DNA from: Methylococcaceae bacterium
GTDB lineage: Bacteria > Pseudomonadota > Gammaproteobacteria > Methylococcales > Methylococcaceae
Length of the DNA stretch: 11,322 nucleotides
Direction of reading: 5' to 3'
Assembly: GCA_012026715.1 (NCBI GenBank)
Contig: VEPB01000181.1
Location: forward strand, 1-11,322
Position 1 is the stretch's first letter. Every line of letters begins with the position of its first letter. The position numbers and the translations under genes are program-made. The notes beneath the pieces are model-generated. The model did not search any database. It had not been told where the DNA came from and saw only the letters and a list, made by a program, of their open reading frames with translations. This document shows positions 1 to 6,769 of the stretch, piece after piece.

Positions 1-1
1 T

Positions 2-3000
2 CCTGAACAGGTTTCCGATCTGCTGGTGCGGATGGCGCCCCATGTCGGCGAGTTCGTGGCCCGGCTGTTTCAGGTATCGGATCGGCGCGACCAGCGCATG
101 GCGAACACCCAAGCGGAATTCGCCGGAATCTTCGCCTTCCGCAGCGAGGTGCTGGGCAAGCTGGACAAGCGATTCCGCGGCGAAGACCCCGCCAGTTGGG
201 ATCTGGAGGCGCTCGGCAACCGTTTCGAGGCCCTGTTGGCCGCCGTGACGCCGGCCGCTCGGCTGGCGGCGGACAAGGAAGCCGCGGTGGCCGCCCTGGG
301 CATGCAAACGCACGTCCTGGCCGGCGCCGAAACGCCGGACGCCGGCGCTGCCGCCGATCTGCGCCGCCGTATCGAGGCCGTCCCGGCGGCGGCCCGGGCC
401 CTGGCCGCGGAACTGGCTGGCGACGATGCCGCGCTGGCGACCGGGCTGCATGACCTGGTGTGTCGGTGGAGCTTCGCCACCGCCAAGGTCGATTCCTGGA
501 AAGCGCAGGTCGCCGACTGGATGATGTTCAAGCAGGTGGGCCGCACCGATTTCAATCACCTGGTGGAACACGACGTCGTGCAACGTCCGGGTTTTCCGGT
601 GTGGGGACTCGCCCCCGAGCATCAGCGCCGGCGCGACGGTTTCGCTCTGACCGACCCGCGCTGCAGCGACCGCGAGGCGAATTACGAGGTCGACCACTGC
701 ATTTATTGCCATGACCGGGACACCGACTCCTGTTCCAAGGGCATGCGCAACAAGAAGGACAACACCTTCAAGGTCAATCCGCTGGGGATTCCCATCATCG
801 GCTGTCCGCTGGAGGAGAAGATCTCCGAGATGCACACCCTCAAGCGCCAAGGCGACGATATCGGTGCTCTGGCCCTGGTGATCATCGACAACCCGCTCTG
901 CCCCGGCACCGGCCACCGCATCTGCAACGAATGCATGAAGGGCTGCATCTATCAGAAGACCGAACCGGTCAATATTCCGCAGATCGAAACCAACGTGCTG
1001 ACCTCGGTGCTGTTCATGCCCTGGGGCTTTGAGATCTACAGCCTGCTGACGCGCTGGAATCCACTCAACGTCAAGCGCCCCCATGCCCTGCCCTACAACG
1101 GCAAGAACGTCTTGGTCGCCGGCATGGGTCCGGCCGGCTACACCCTGTCCCACTACCTATTGAACGAGGGTTTCGCGGTCACCGGCATCGACGGACTCAA
1201 GATCGAGCCTTTACCGAAGGAACTGACCGGCGACGCCGAGCATCCCCCGGCGCCCATCCGCGACTTCAACACGCTTTATGAAGCCCTCGACAAGCGGACC
1301 ATGCTGGGCTTCGGCGGCGTCGCGGAGTACGGGATCACGGTGCGCTGGGACAAGAACTTCCTCAAGGTGATCTACCTCAACCTGCTGCGGCGCAACGCGT
1401 TCCGCATCTACGGCGGGGTCCGCTTCGGTGGCACCCTGACGGTGAACGAGGCCTGGGACTTGGGCTTTGACCACATCGCCATCGCTTCCGGCGCCGGCAA
1501 GCCCACCATCATCGACCTCAAGAACAACCTGATCCGCGGTATCCGCAAGGCATCCGACTTCCTCATGGCGCTCCAGCTCACCGGTGCCGCCAAGGAATCC
1601 AGCCTGGCCAACCTGCAGGTACGGCTACCAGCGGGGGTGATCGGCGGCGGCCTGACCGCCATCGATACCTGCACCGAGCTGTTGGCCTACTACCCGGTAC
1701 AGGTGGAAAAAATCCTGCACCGCTATGAAAAGTTGGCCACCCAGCAGGGCGAAGACAAAGTTCGCAGCCGCTACGACACCGAGGAATTGCAGATCCTCGA
1801 CGAATTCCTCGGCCACGGACGCGCCATCCAGGCGGAGCGGGCACGCGCCGAAGCGGCCGGCGAGCGGCCCAACTTCGTACCTCTGCTGGAAGGCTGGGGC
1901 GGCGTGACCATGTTCTACCGCAAGGGCATCAAGGATTCGCCGGCTTACCGCCAGAATCACGAGGAAATCGCCAAGGCGCTGGAGGAAGGCATCTGGCTGG
2001 CTGAAGGCATGAGTCCCTTGGAGGCGCTGGAAGATCAGCACGGCCATCTGCGAGCCGTGCGCTTCGAGCAACTGGAGGAACAGGAAGGCCGCTGGAAAAA
2101 ATCCGGCGAACTGGAAGTACCGCTGCGCAGCCTGTTCGTGGCGGCCGGCACCTCACCCAACACCATCTACGAATCGGAGCATCCCGACACCTTCGTCATG
2201 GACGGCAAGTTCTACCGCCGCCATGAATCCGATCCCGCCGACGCGACCAAGCTGGTGGCGACGGAAGACGAGACGATGCCCAAGATCGGCAAGCCGGCGC
2301 CGTTCACTTCCTATCAGCGCAACGGCCGCTACATCACTTACTACGGCGACAACCACCCGGTCTATGCCGGCAACGTGGTGAAGGCCATGGCCAGTGCCAA
2401 GGATGGCTATCCCTATGTCGTCGATCTGTTCCGGCCGGAACTGGCGCAACTGACGGAAGAGGAGCAAAGCGAGCGCGACCGCAACCTGGCGCAATTCCAG
2501 ACGCTGCTGGATTCCAAGCTGCGCGCCCGCATCGTCGAGATCCGCCGGCTCACCCCCACCATCATCGAGGTCATCGTGAAGGCGCCGATGGCCGCCAAGC
2601 ATTTCAGCCCCGGCCAGTTCTACCGGGTGCAGAACTACGAGGCCCTGGCACCGATAGAGGAAGGCACCGTGCTGGCCACCGAAGGCCTGGCGCTGACCGG
2701 CGCCTGGGTCGACAAGGAGCACGGCCTGATCTCGCTGATCGCCCTGGAAATGGGCAGTTCGTCCCGCCTGCTGGCCACCTGGAAGCCCAACGATCCCATC
2801 GTGGTGATGGGCGTCACCGGCAGCCCCACCGATATTCCGGCCGGCAAGACCGTGCTGCTGATCGGCGGGGGATTGGGCAATGCGGTGCTGTTCTCTATCG
2901 GCAAGGCGCTCCGTTCCGCCGGCAATCAAGTGATCTATTTCGCCGGTTACCGCAACCGGGATGACGTGTTCAAAATGGAGGACATCGAGGCCGCTTCAGA

Positions 3001-3484
3001 CCTCATCGTCTGGTCGGTCGACCAGCGCGAAGGCAATACCCCCATCGAGCCGAGACGCCCCCAGGACAAGAGTTTCGTCGGCAACATCGTCGAAGCCATG
3101 TTGGCCTACGCCAAGGGGGAATTGGGCGAAACGCCGATCCACCTGGATGATGTCGATCACCTCATCGTGATCGGCTCGGATCGCATGATGGCGGCGGTGA
3201 AGCATGCCCGTTACGGCGTGCTCAAGCCTTACCTCCGGGAACACCACGAGGCCATCGGCTCCATCAATTCGCCCATGCAGTGCATGATGAAGGGCGTGTG
3301 TGCGCAGTGCCTGTGCAAGCACGTCGACAAGGAAACCGGAAAGGAATACTTCGTCTATTCCTGCAACAACCAGGATCAGGACCTGGACCGGGTCGACTTC
3401 CCAAATCTCTATGCCCGGCTGCGGCAGAATTCGGTGCAGGAAAAACTCTCCGCCATGTGGCTGGAACGCCTGCTGCAGCGATAG
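2..3484 (+). CDS. Fused NfnB/NfnA-like FAD/NAD(P) iron-sulfur oxidoreductase, 5' end cut by window
   Basis: A cytoplasmic flavoprotein likely to move electrons between NAD(P)H and a low-potential or second nucleotide partner. Residues here are counted from the GTG at 26; the frame stays open to the window edge, so the true start lies upstream. Residues 1-215 are helical and unrecognised. Cysteines 225, 228, 236, 260 and 292, 300, 303, 307 fit the two [4Fe-4S] sites of the glutamate synthase small subunit/NfnB N-domain. GMGPAG (366-371) is an FAD Rossmann loop, and GGGLTAID (540-547) the second nucleotide loop. From about 831 a ferredoxin-NADP-reductase/DHODB electron-transfer half follows: FAD-barrel GQFYRV (863-868), GGGLGNA (947-953), and C1086, C1092, C1095, C1113 as in the DHODB [2Fe-2S] domain. 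This is the order NfnB then NfnA in one chain. Domain assignment is firm; electron bifurcation and the partner are inference. The stop is TAG at 3482-3484. Confidence 0.85.
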   Translation, partial: PEQVSDLLVRMAPHVGEFVARLFQVSDRRDQRMANTQAEFAGIFAFRSEVLGKLDKRFRGEDPASWDLEALGNRFEALLAAVTPAARLAADKEAAVAALGMQTHVLAGAETPDAGAAADLRRRIEAVPAAARALAAELAGDDAALATGLHDLVCRWSFATAKVDSWKAQVADWMMFKQVGRTDFNHLVEHDVVQRPGFPVWGLAPEHQRRRDGFALTDPRCSDREANYEVDHCIYCHDRDTDSCSKGMRNKKDNTFKVNPLGIPIIGCPLEEKISEMHTLKRQGDDIGALALVIIDNPLCPGTGHRICNECMKGCIYQKTEPVNIPQIETNVLTSVLFMPWGFEIYSLLTRWNPLNVKRPHALPYNGKNVLVAGMGPAGYTLSHYLLNEGFAVTGIDGLKIEPLPKELTGDAEHPPAPIRDFNTLYEALDKRTMLGFGGVAEYGITVRWDKNFLKVIYLNLLRRNAFRIYGGVRFGGTLTVNEAWDLGFDHIAIASGAGKPTIIDLKNNLIRGIRKASDFLMALQLTGAAKESSLANLQVRLPAGVIGGGLTAIDTCTELLAYYPVQVEKILHRYEKLATQQGEDKVRSRYDTEELQILDEFLGHGRAIQAERARAEAAGERPNFVPLLEGWGGVTMFYRKGIKDSPAYRQNHEEIAKALEEGIWLAEGMSPLEALEDQHGHLRAVRFEQLEEQEGRWKKSGELEVPLRSLFVAAGTSPNTIYESEHPDTFVMDGKFYRRHESDPADATKLVATEDETMPKIGKPAPFTSYQRNGRYITYYGDNHPVYAGNVVKAMASAKDGYPYVVDLFRPELAQLTEEEQSERDRNLAQFQTLLDSKLRARIVEIRRLTPTIIEVIVKAPMAAKHFSPGQFYRVQNYEALAPIEEGTVLATEGLALTGAWVDKEHGLISLIALEMGSSSRLLATWKPNDPIVVMGVTGSPTDIPAGKTVLLIGGGLGNAVLFSIGKALRSAGNQVIYFAGYRNRDDVFKMEDIEAASDLIVWSVDQREGNTPIEPRRPQDKSFVGNIVEAMLAYAKGELGETPIHLDDVDHLIVIGSDRMMAAVKHARYGVLKPYLREHHEAIGSINSPMQCMMKGVCAQCLCKHVDKETGKEYFVYSCNNQDQDLDRVDFPNLYARLRQNSVQEKLSAMWLERLLQR

Positions 3485-3502
3485 GGGAACCGGCGACCGA
3501 AC

Positions 3503-3546
3503 TTGCGAACCCCGTCACATCGGCAAGGCTGGACGGGGATTCGCAA
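3503..3546 (+). terminator. Hairpin after the Nfn-like gene, terminator-like but without a T tract
   Basis: Arms TTGCGAACCCCGTC (3503-3516) and GACGGGGATTCGCAA (3532-3546) pair over 14 bp with one bulged A (3539) and a 15-nt loop, starting 18 nt after the stop codon. No T run follows, so it may stop transcription weakly, protect the 3' end of the mRNA, or serve as a protein site. The pairing is read directly; the role is inferred. Confidence 0.5.
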
Positions 3547-3593
3547 CTCCAACCTGCGATTTCGCTCACAAATCGGTGTTCCCAGCACCCACC

Positions 3594-3599
3594 TATACT
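3594..3599 (+). promoter_or_regulatory. Possible -10 box for the 3658 gene
   Basis: TATACT lies about 59 nt before the ATG at 3658 in the 173-bp gap between genes. No good -35 box is visible 16-18 nt upstream, so the call rests on one hexamer and on the gene needing its own promoter after the hairpin at 3503-3546. Confidence 0.22.
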
Positions 3600-3645
3600 G
3601 AGCGCTCCGGCATTTCCCGTGCCGGCACCCATTACCCGACACCGC

Positions 3646-3651
3646 AGGAGG
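3646..3651 (+). promoter_or_regulatory. Strong ribosome binding site deciding the 3658 start
   Basis: A perfect AGGAGG sits 6 nt before the ATG at 3658. An in-frame ATG at 3652 directly abuts it with no spacer, and the open frame reaches back to 3280 inside the upstream gene. Spacing favours 3658. Confidence 0.8.
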
Positions 3652-3657
3652 ATGATC

Positions 3658-4278
3658 ATGGGAATCCACGTTCAGCAGCAACGAGCCGCCGCAACCTCGG
3701 CTTTGTCCCCCCACTTGCCCGCCAGCCAATTGGAAGCCGCCTTGCGCATGCTGGACGACTACCACCTGGACTCGCCAACCAGCACCGTCAATTTCGTGCG
3801 TGAACTCGCCCAACGGTTCAACCTGCCGGATCCGCTAAGGCGGCGCCTGTGCGTGGATCTCTACGATCACCTCGACAAAAACCCCGGCACGACGCGGCAG
3901 GCAACCAGCCTCACCTGGGAGTCGCCCAGCGAACTGCGTTCCATGGTACGCAACATTCGGGGCGCGGAATCGGCTACCTTGCCCTCCGGCGTCGAATTGA
4001 TCCAGCGTCTGGCCGAAGCCTTCAATCATTGGGAACACGGTCTCGGCCCGGTGGCATCGCGGGAAACGCGGCAAGCGCTGCAGACCGCCCTGGCTGAGCA
4101 TACCGGCAATCATCCCGCGGCAGCGCAGTGGCCCAACGTCATCGACTGCAAGCTGCTGGACGCCCTCCCCAAGAACGAACTCCCCGGGCTGTTCCAGAAG
4201 ATCTACGCGGCGGTTCGCGACACCCTCGGCCCCCATGGCGCGGAAGCCCTGCTGAAACGCGCCACAGAATCGAGCTAG
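3658..4278 (+). CDS. Unrecognised soluble protein, 206 aa
   Basis: I do not recognise the family. The predicted chain has no signal peptide or membrane segment and looks mostly helical. There is a low-complexity Gln/Ala start (residues 1-15), then a helical block (about 22-74, with NFVRELAQRFNLPDPLRRRL), a linker, and a second helical block (about 88-150). The C-terminus contains LPKNELPGLFQKIYAAVRDT (170-189) followed by LGPHGAEALLKRA (190-202), which could be a small packing or dimer domain. Cysteines are at 65 and 164 only. The start is set by the AGGAGG at 3646-3651. Codon use and GC content look like the neighbours. It probably has its own promoter, because a hairpin separates it from the upstream gene. 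It converges with the Nudix gene, whose stop lies 5 bp away, with no room for a separate terminator. Function unknown. Confidence 0.75.
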   Translation: MGIHVQQQRAAATSALSPHLPASQLEAALRMLDDYHLDSPTSTVNFVRELAQRFNLPDPLRRRLCVDLYDHLDKNPGTTRQATSLTWESPSELRSMVRNIRGAESATLPSGVELIQRLAEAFNHWEHGLGPVASRETRQALQTALAEHTGNHPAAAQWPNVIDCKLLDALPKNELPGLFQKIYAAVRDTLGPHGAEALLKRATESS

Positions 4279-4283
4279 GCCGG

Positions 4284-4838
4284 TCAGTCGTCAGCCACGA
4301 CCCGGCTCAGAGCCAACTTCAACAATCCGGCGGCACTGATAGCGTCGGTAATCTCTCCGGTCATCACCATGCGTACCGCTTCCGTCAGAGGAAGCTTGCG
4401 CACGGTGATGGCTTCCGTTTCCTCGAACTCGGTCTCGCCCTCCGTCAAGTCCTCGGCCAGAAACACGAAGCCTTCCTCGTCAGTCACCGAATTGGAGGTA
4501 TGCACCCGCATGAATCGGGTCCAGCGCTCCGCACTCAATCCGGTTTCCTCCTTCAGTTCGCGCTTCGCCGTGGCGAGAATATCCTCTCCCTCCGGCGATC
4601 CACCCATCGGGATTTCCCAGAAATATTCGTCGGGTACGTAGCGATACTGACCGACCAGCCAGGTATTGCCGTCGCCATCCAACGGAATGATCCCGATGGC
4701 CTTGTTCTTGAAATGAACGCAGCCGTACAGATTCTGACCACCGGAAGGATTTCGGACCTGATCCTCGTCAATGCGTAACCAGGGATTTTCGTAGATGCGC
4801 TTGCGGGACAGGCGTTTCCAGGGATTGGGATGAGACAT
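4284..4838 (-). CDS. Nudix hydrolase, ADP-ribose-pyrophosphatase-like
   Basis: A 184-aa cytoplasmic hydrolase expected to cleave a nucleoside diphosphate linked to another group, using Mg2+ or Mn2+. The Nudix box is complete at residues 79-101: G, five residues, E84, seven residues, then REL-K-EE-TGL, with the metal-binding glutamates present. The fold around it (ENPWLRI at 17-23; FWEIPMGG at 73-80 before the box; EEGFVFLAEDL at 121-131 after it) is like the ADP-ribose/sugar-nucleotide pyrophosphatase group. The proline often seen about 16 residues after the box in ADP-ribose pyrophosphatases is not there (S117 instead), so the substrate is left open. The ATG at 4836-4838 gives the family-like start MSHPNPWKRLS, but no clear ribosome binding site precedes it. 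It lies downstream of the lipoprotein gene on the same strand, across 114 bp with a hairpin. Confidence 0.88.
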   Translation of the reverse strand: MSHPNPWKRLSRKRIYENPWLRIDEDQVRNPSGGQNLYGCVHFKNKAIGIIPLDGDGNTWLVGQYRYVPDEYFWEIPMGGSPEGEDILATAKRELKEETGLSAERWTRFMRVHTSNSVTDEEGFVFLAEDLTEGETEFEETEAITVRKLPLTEAVRMVMTGEITDAISAAGLLKLALSRVVADD

Positions 4839-4920
4839 GGTCGGCTGCGGGCAGTTGAGGTCGCGGAGAAACGGTCGGGTGAGCCCCTTGAGGAACGAAC
4901 GCCGGACGACCGCAGGAGCA

Positions 4921-4958
4921 CCTTGAATCGGTCGGACTCGCCGACTAGCGGTTCAAGG
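4921..4958 (-). terminator. Hairpin overlapping the stop of the lipoprotein gene
   Basis: CCTTGAA (4921-4927) and TTCAAGG (4952-4958) pair perfectly. Inside them GTCGG (4931-4935) and CCGAC (4941-4945) pair around a 5-nt loop, and a CG/CG step may bridge the two stems. The outer right arm covers the stop codon of the gene ending at 4953. No T tract follows on the minus strand, so efficiency as an intrinsic terminator is doubtful. Confidence 0.4.
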
Positions 4959-5357
4959 CTGCCGAGATCCTTTCATCAACCCTTCCACGGCCCGGGTCGC
5001 GGCTTCGCAATCCGGGACCGCCTGGGACAGCGTCATGCGCGCCCAAATGCTGGTGTTCTGACCGAGCGCAGATGCCGCCACGACATCATTGAGGGGAAGG
5101 CAGGCGAAGGCCATATTGGCTTCCGCCTGCCCTAACGGACTGTTGCGATCATCCTGATAATCCGGCGAGAACAGCAATTCATTGACCACAGCATTGTGAT
5201 GGCGGAAGACTTGTTCCACATAAGTGCCGAATTGCTGCTCGTCCATCGTTACCGGGACACCTTCCGGCGTTTTGGTACGCACACCGCCGCAGCCCACGCA
5301 CAGCGAAAGCAAAGACAGCATGACTCCCAGACGGGGAAATCCGTATGGTATCGACAC
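4953..5357 (-). CDS. Small putative lipoprotein, unrecognised family
   Basis: A 134-aa product if started at the GTG at 5355-5357, or 122 aa from the ATG at 5319-5321. The GTG start gives a better signal peptide: Arg9, then a hydrophobic stretch LGVMLSLLSL (10-19), then a lipobox-like CVGC with Cys23 as the likely lipid anchor and a Gly-Gly linker; Cys20 is a weaker alternative. The longest open frame (to 5459) would overlap the upstream gene and is not supported. A GGAG precedes each candidate start. The mature part is about 110 aa, hydrophilic and probably helical, with two further cysteines (86 and 117) that could form a disulfide outside the cytoplasm. No family recognised. It follows the membrane-anchored protein at 5428-5826 by 70 bp and is probably co-transcribed. 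Lipoprotein status is inferred from the N-terminus. Confidence 0.6.
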   Translation of the reverse strand: MSIPYGFPRLGVMLSLLSLCVGCGGVRTKTPEGVPVTMDEQQFGTYVEQVFRHHNAVVNELLFSPDYQDDRNSPLGQAEANMAFACLPLNDVVAASALGQNTSIWARMTLSQAVPDCEAATRAVEGLMKGSRQP

Positions 5358-5427
5358 CCGACTCCAGTCCCTCGCAAACCCCGGAAGTCCAGTCGCCTCG
5401 TTACAAACTCCAGTCCGGAGATCCCTG

Positions 5428-5826
5428 TTACTGATGGTGGACCGGCTTGGGAGCCCCACCTCCGGACACCTGCGGCGCTTCCTTGGCGATGAGCGTACGA
5501 TCGTCCAGCCTCAACAGGGTGACGCCCTGATCCATGACGTAGCGGCACTCCGCGCGTTTGGCCGAACCCACATTGGTCCAGACCAAGGTCACGTAGGTCA
5601 TGTGATCGCTGTTGGATTCGCTGGGATTGTAGGGATGGGCACCCACCGCTTCCTTGACCGCATCCGAACACTTGCTGAGCGCCAGGTTACTCAACATGCT
5701 GGAGGTCTGCAGGAAGGCGCCCTGCACTTTTTCCTGCTGGGTTTCCCGCGTCGTTCCAACGATGACGAAACCCACGATCATTATGCCGACGAAGGCGATG
5801 GCAACTTTTACGAACTGCGATTCCAT
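5428..5826 (-). CDS. Small protein with one N-terminal membrane anchor, unrecognised
   Basis: A 132-aa protein. The start is the ATG at 5824-5826, because an AGAGGGGG stretch lies about 7 nt upstream and the reading gives a compact MESQFVKVAI start followed at once by one transmembrane helix (about residues 7-24, AIAFVGIMIVGFVIVG). The open frame continues upstream to 5877, but that part is intergenic in character. After the helix come a helical segment (about 27-62) and a beta-rich region (HMTYVTLVWTNVG, 75-87; ECRYVMDQGVTLLRLDD, 93-109). Cysteines 53 and 94 could pair if the domain is periplasmic. The tail (116-132) is Gly/Pro-rich. No family recognised. It is the first gene of a likely two-gene unit with the lipoprotein at 4953-5357, and lies 72 bp after the DUF2231 gene on the same strand. 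An AATATA at 5868-5873 (TATATT on the minus strand) could be a -10 box but lacks a convincing -35. Confidence 0.68.
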   Translation of the reverse strand: MESQFVKVAIAFVGIMIVGFVIVGTTRETQQEKVQGAFLQTSSMLSNLALSKCSDAVKEAVGAHPYNPSESNSDHMTYVTLVWTNVGSAKRAECRYVMDQGVTLLRLDDRTLIAKEAPQVSGGGAPKPVHHQ

Positions 5827-5898
5827 ACCCTTTCCCCCTCTGGATTTATTGTTTGTGGGCGGCAGGGAATATAGCAAAAAGCGGGATTCAGGGCATGA

Positions 5899-6549
5899 CT
5901 ATCTCTCTCTCGCCGCAGCGGGCTCAGCACCCGGTTGCCCGTCGCCGGAGCCGTGGTGATGGTGCTCGTCGGGCAGATCCAGACGGTGGACGCCAACCCC
6001 GTGACCGTAAACCATCCATCCGCCCAAATCCGCGCCCAACGCCAATGCGGCCATCAGTATCGCCGACATCAGAATCTGAAAGGCGAGCGCCATGGCCACC
6101 AGGCGCTCCTGTACGATCCACCGCCAGACTGCCAATACCGAGGCCAATCCGGCGACGGTAAGACCAATGCGCCCATGCCAGACCATCACCTCGTGGACGG
6201 TACCACCATGGGGAACCCGCTGTGCGGCATACCAACCTGCCGCAGCGGCGGCGGCAGAGCCCACTGCGCCCAGGTAAAGCATCCAACGCGCGGCGAGGCG
6301 GAGTTCTGCCTTGCGCAGGGCCAGACCCAAGACATCCATCAGAAAATAGCCGGTCAGCATGGCGATGGGAAAATGGACGATCATCGGATGAATATTCCAG
6401 CTCAATTCCGCAAGTCCCGGAAACAACTCGAATGATCCGCCGTTATCCCCGCCGCCTCCCGCAAGCCTTTCCAACACCTGGTCGAGCAGTACCAGAATCC
6501 CGCCGGAAGGATCGCCGCCGCCATGTACTCCGAATTCCGGAAAGCTCAC
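5899..6549 (-). CDS. DUF2231-type integral membrane protein
   Basis: A 216-aa inner-membrane protein. The motif NIHPMIVHFPIAML (about residues 53-66) is the hallmark of DUF2231. Four hydrophobic segments follow, at about 56-78, 89-108, 128-146 and 150-172, then GGWMVYGHGVGVH. Conserved-looking histidines (54, 59, 114, 119, 125, 183, 188) suggest metal or heme binding, but the family function is not known to me. The N-terminal 50 residues are Gly-rich (HGGGDPSGG; LAGGGGDNGG). The C-terminal tail is His-rich, with four His in a row at 196-199. I chose the GTG at 6547-6549 because GGAGGA lies 7 nt upstream; the longer frame would need a TTG at 6618 with no such site. It is preceded by the terminator of the sigma-54 activator, so it must have its own promoter in 6550-6707, where no convincing box stands out. 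Confidence 0.8.
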   Translation of the reverse strand: MSFPEFGVHGGGDPSGGILVLLDQVLERLAGGGGDNGGSFELFPGLAELSWNIHPMIVHFPIAMLTGYFLMDVLGLALRKAELRLAARWMLYLGAVGSAAAAAAGWYAAQRVPHGGTVHEVMVWHGRIGLTVAGLASVLAVWRWIVQERLVAMALAFQILMSAILMAALALGADLGGWMVYGHGVGVHRLDLPDEHHHHGSGDGQPGAEPAAARER

Positions 6550-6556
6550 ACGGATT

Positions 6557-6562
6557 TCCTCC
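6557..6562 (-). promoter_or_regulatory. Ribosome binding site deciding the GTG start at 6549
   Basis: GGAGGA on the minus strand, 7 nt before a GTG. It supports a start 23 codons inside the longest open frame. Confidence 0.65.
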
Positions 6563-6707
6563 GAGTCTGCAAAGTTCTGTTGATGGTTCGCGCGGTCCAG
6601 CGCTACCCCAATGGGCAATAAATCTGGTCGGACGTCGCACTGGAAGCGCTAGTTAGTCCGGCGGCAAGCTCCCAAGTTCAGCGGCGTACCGATCCAGCGC
6701 GGCTCCA

Positions 6708-6752
6708 CAAACAAAAACGCCGCCGCGGAGGCGAGCCTCCGCGGCGGCGTTT
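6708..6752 (-). terminator. Strong intrinsic terminator of the sigma-54 activator gene
   Basis: A perfect 17-bp GC-rich stem (arms 6715-6731 and 6736-6752) closes on a 4-nt loop. On the minus strand it is followed by TTTTTGTTTG. It begins 17 nt after the TAA of the activator gene. Read on the plus strand only three T's follow, so the direction is clear. It separates the SafE-like/activator unit from the DUF2231 gene. Confidence 0.93.
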
Positions 6753-6769
6753 GGAAGATTCGAACTAAG

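Noticed and set aside
2153..2929. Minus-strand open frame of 258 codons inside the Nfn-like gene
   Set aside because: It lies fully within a conserved FAD/NAD-domain coding region and its composition is typical of a GC-driven shadow frame.
3280..3657. Upstream extension of the 3658 gene, giving a 332-aa open frame from inside the Nfn-like gene
   Set aside because: It overlaps about 200 bp of a firmly identified coding region in another frame, and the AGGAGG 6 nt before 3658 marks the true start.
5224..5874. Plus-strand open frame of 216 codons across the two small membrane-tethered genes
   Set aside because: No ribosome binding site or domain, and it covers two minus-strand genes with clear N-terminal anchors and start sites.
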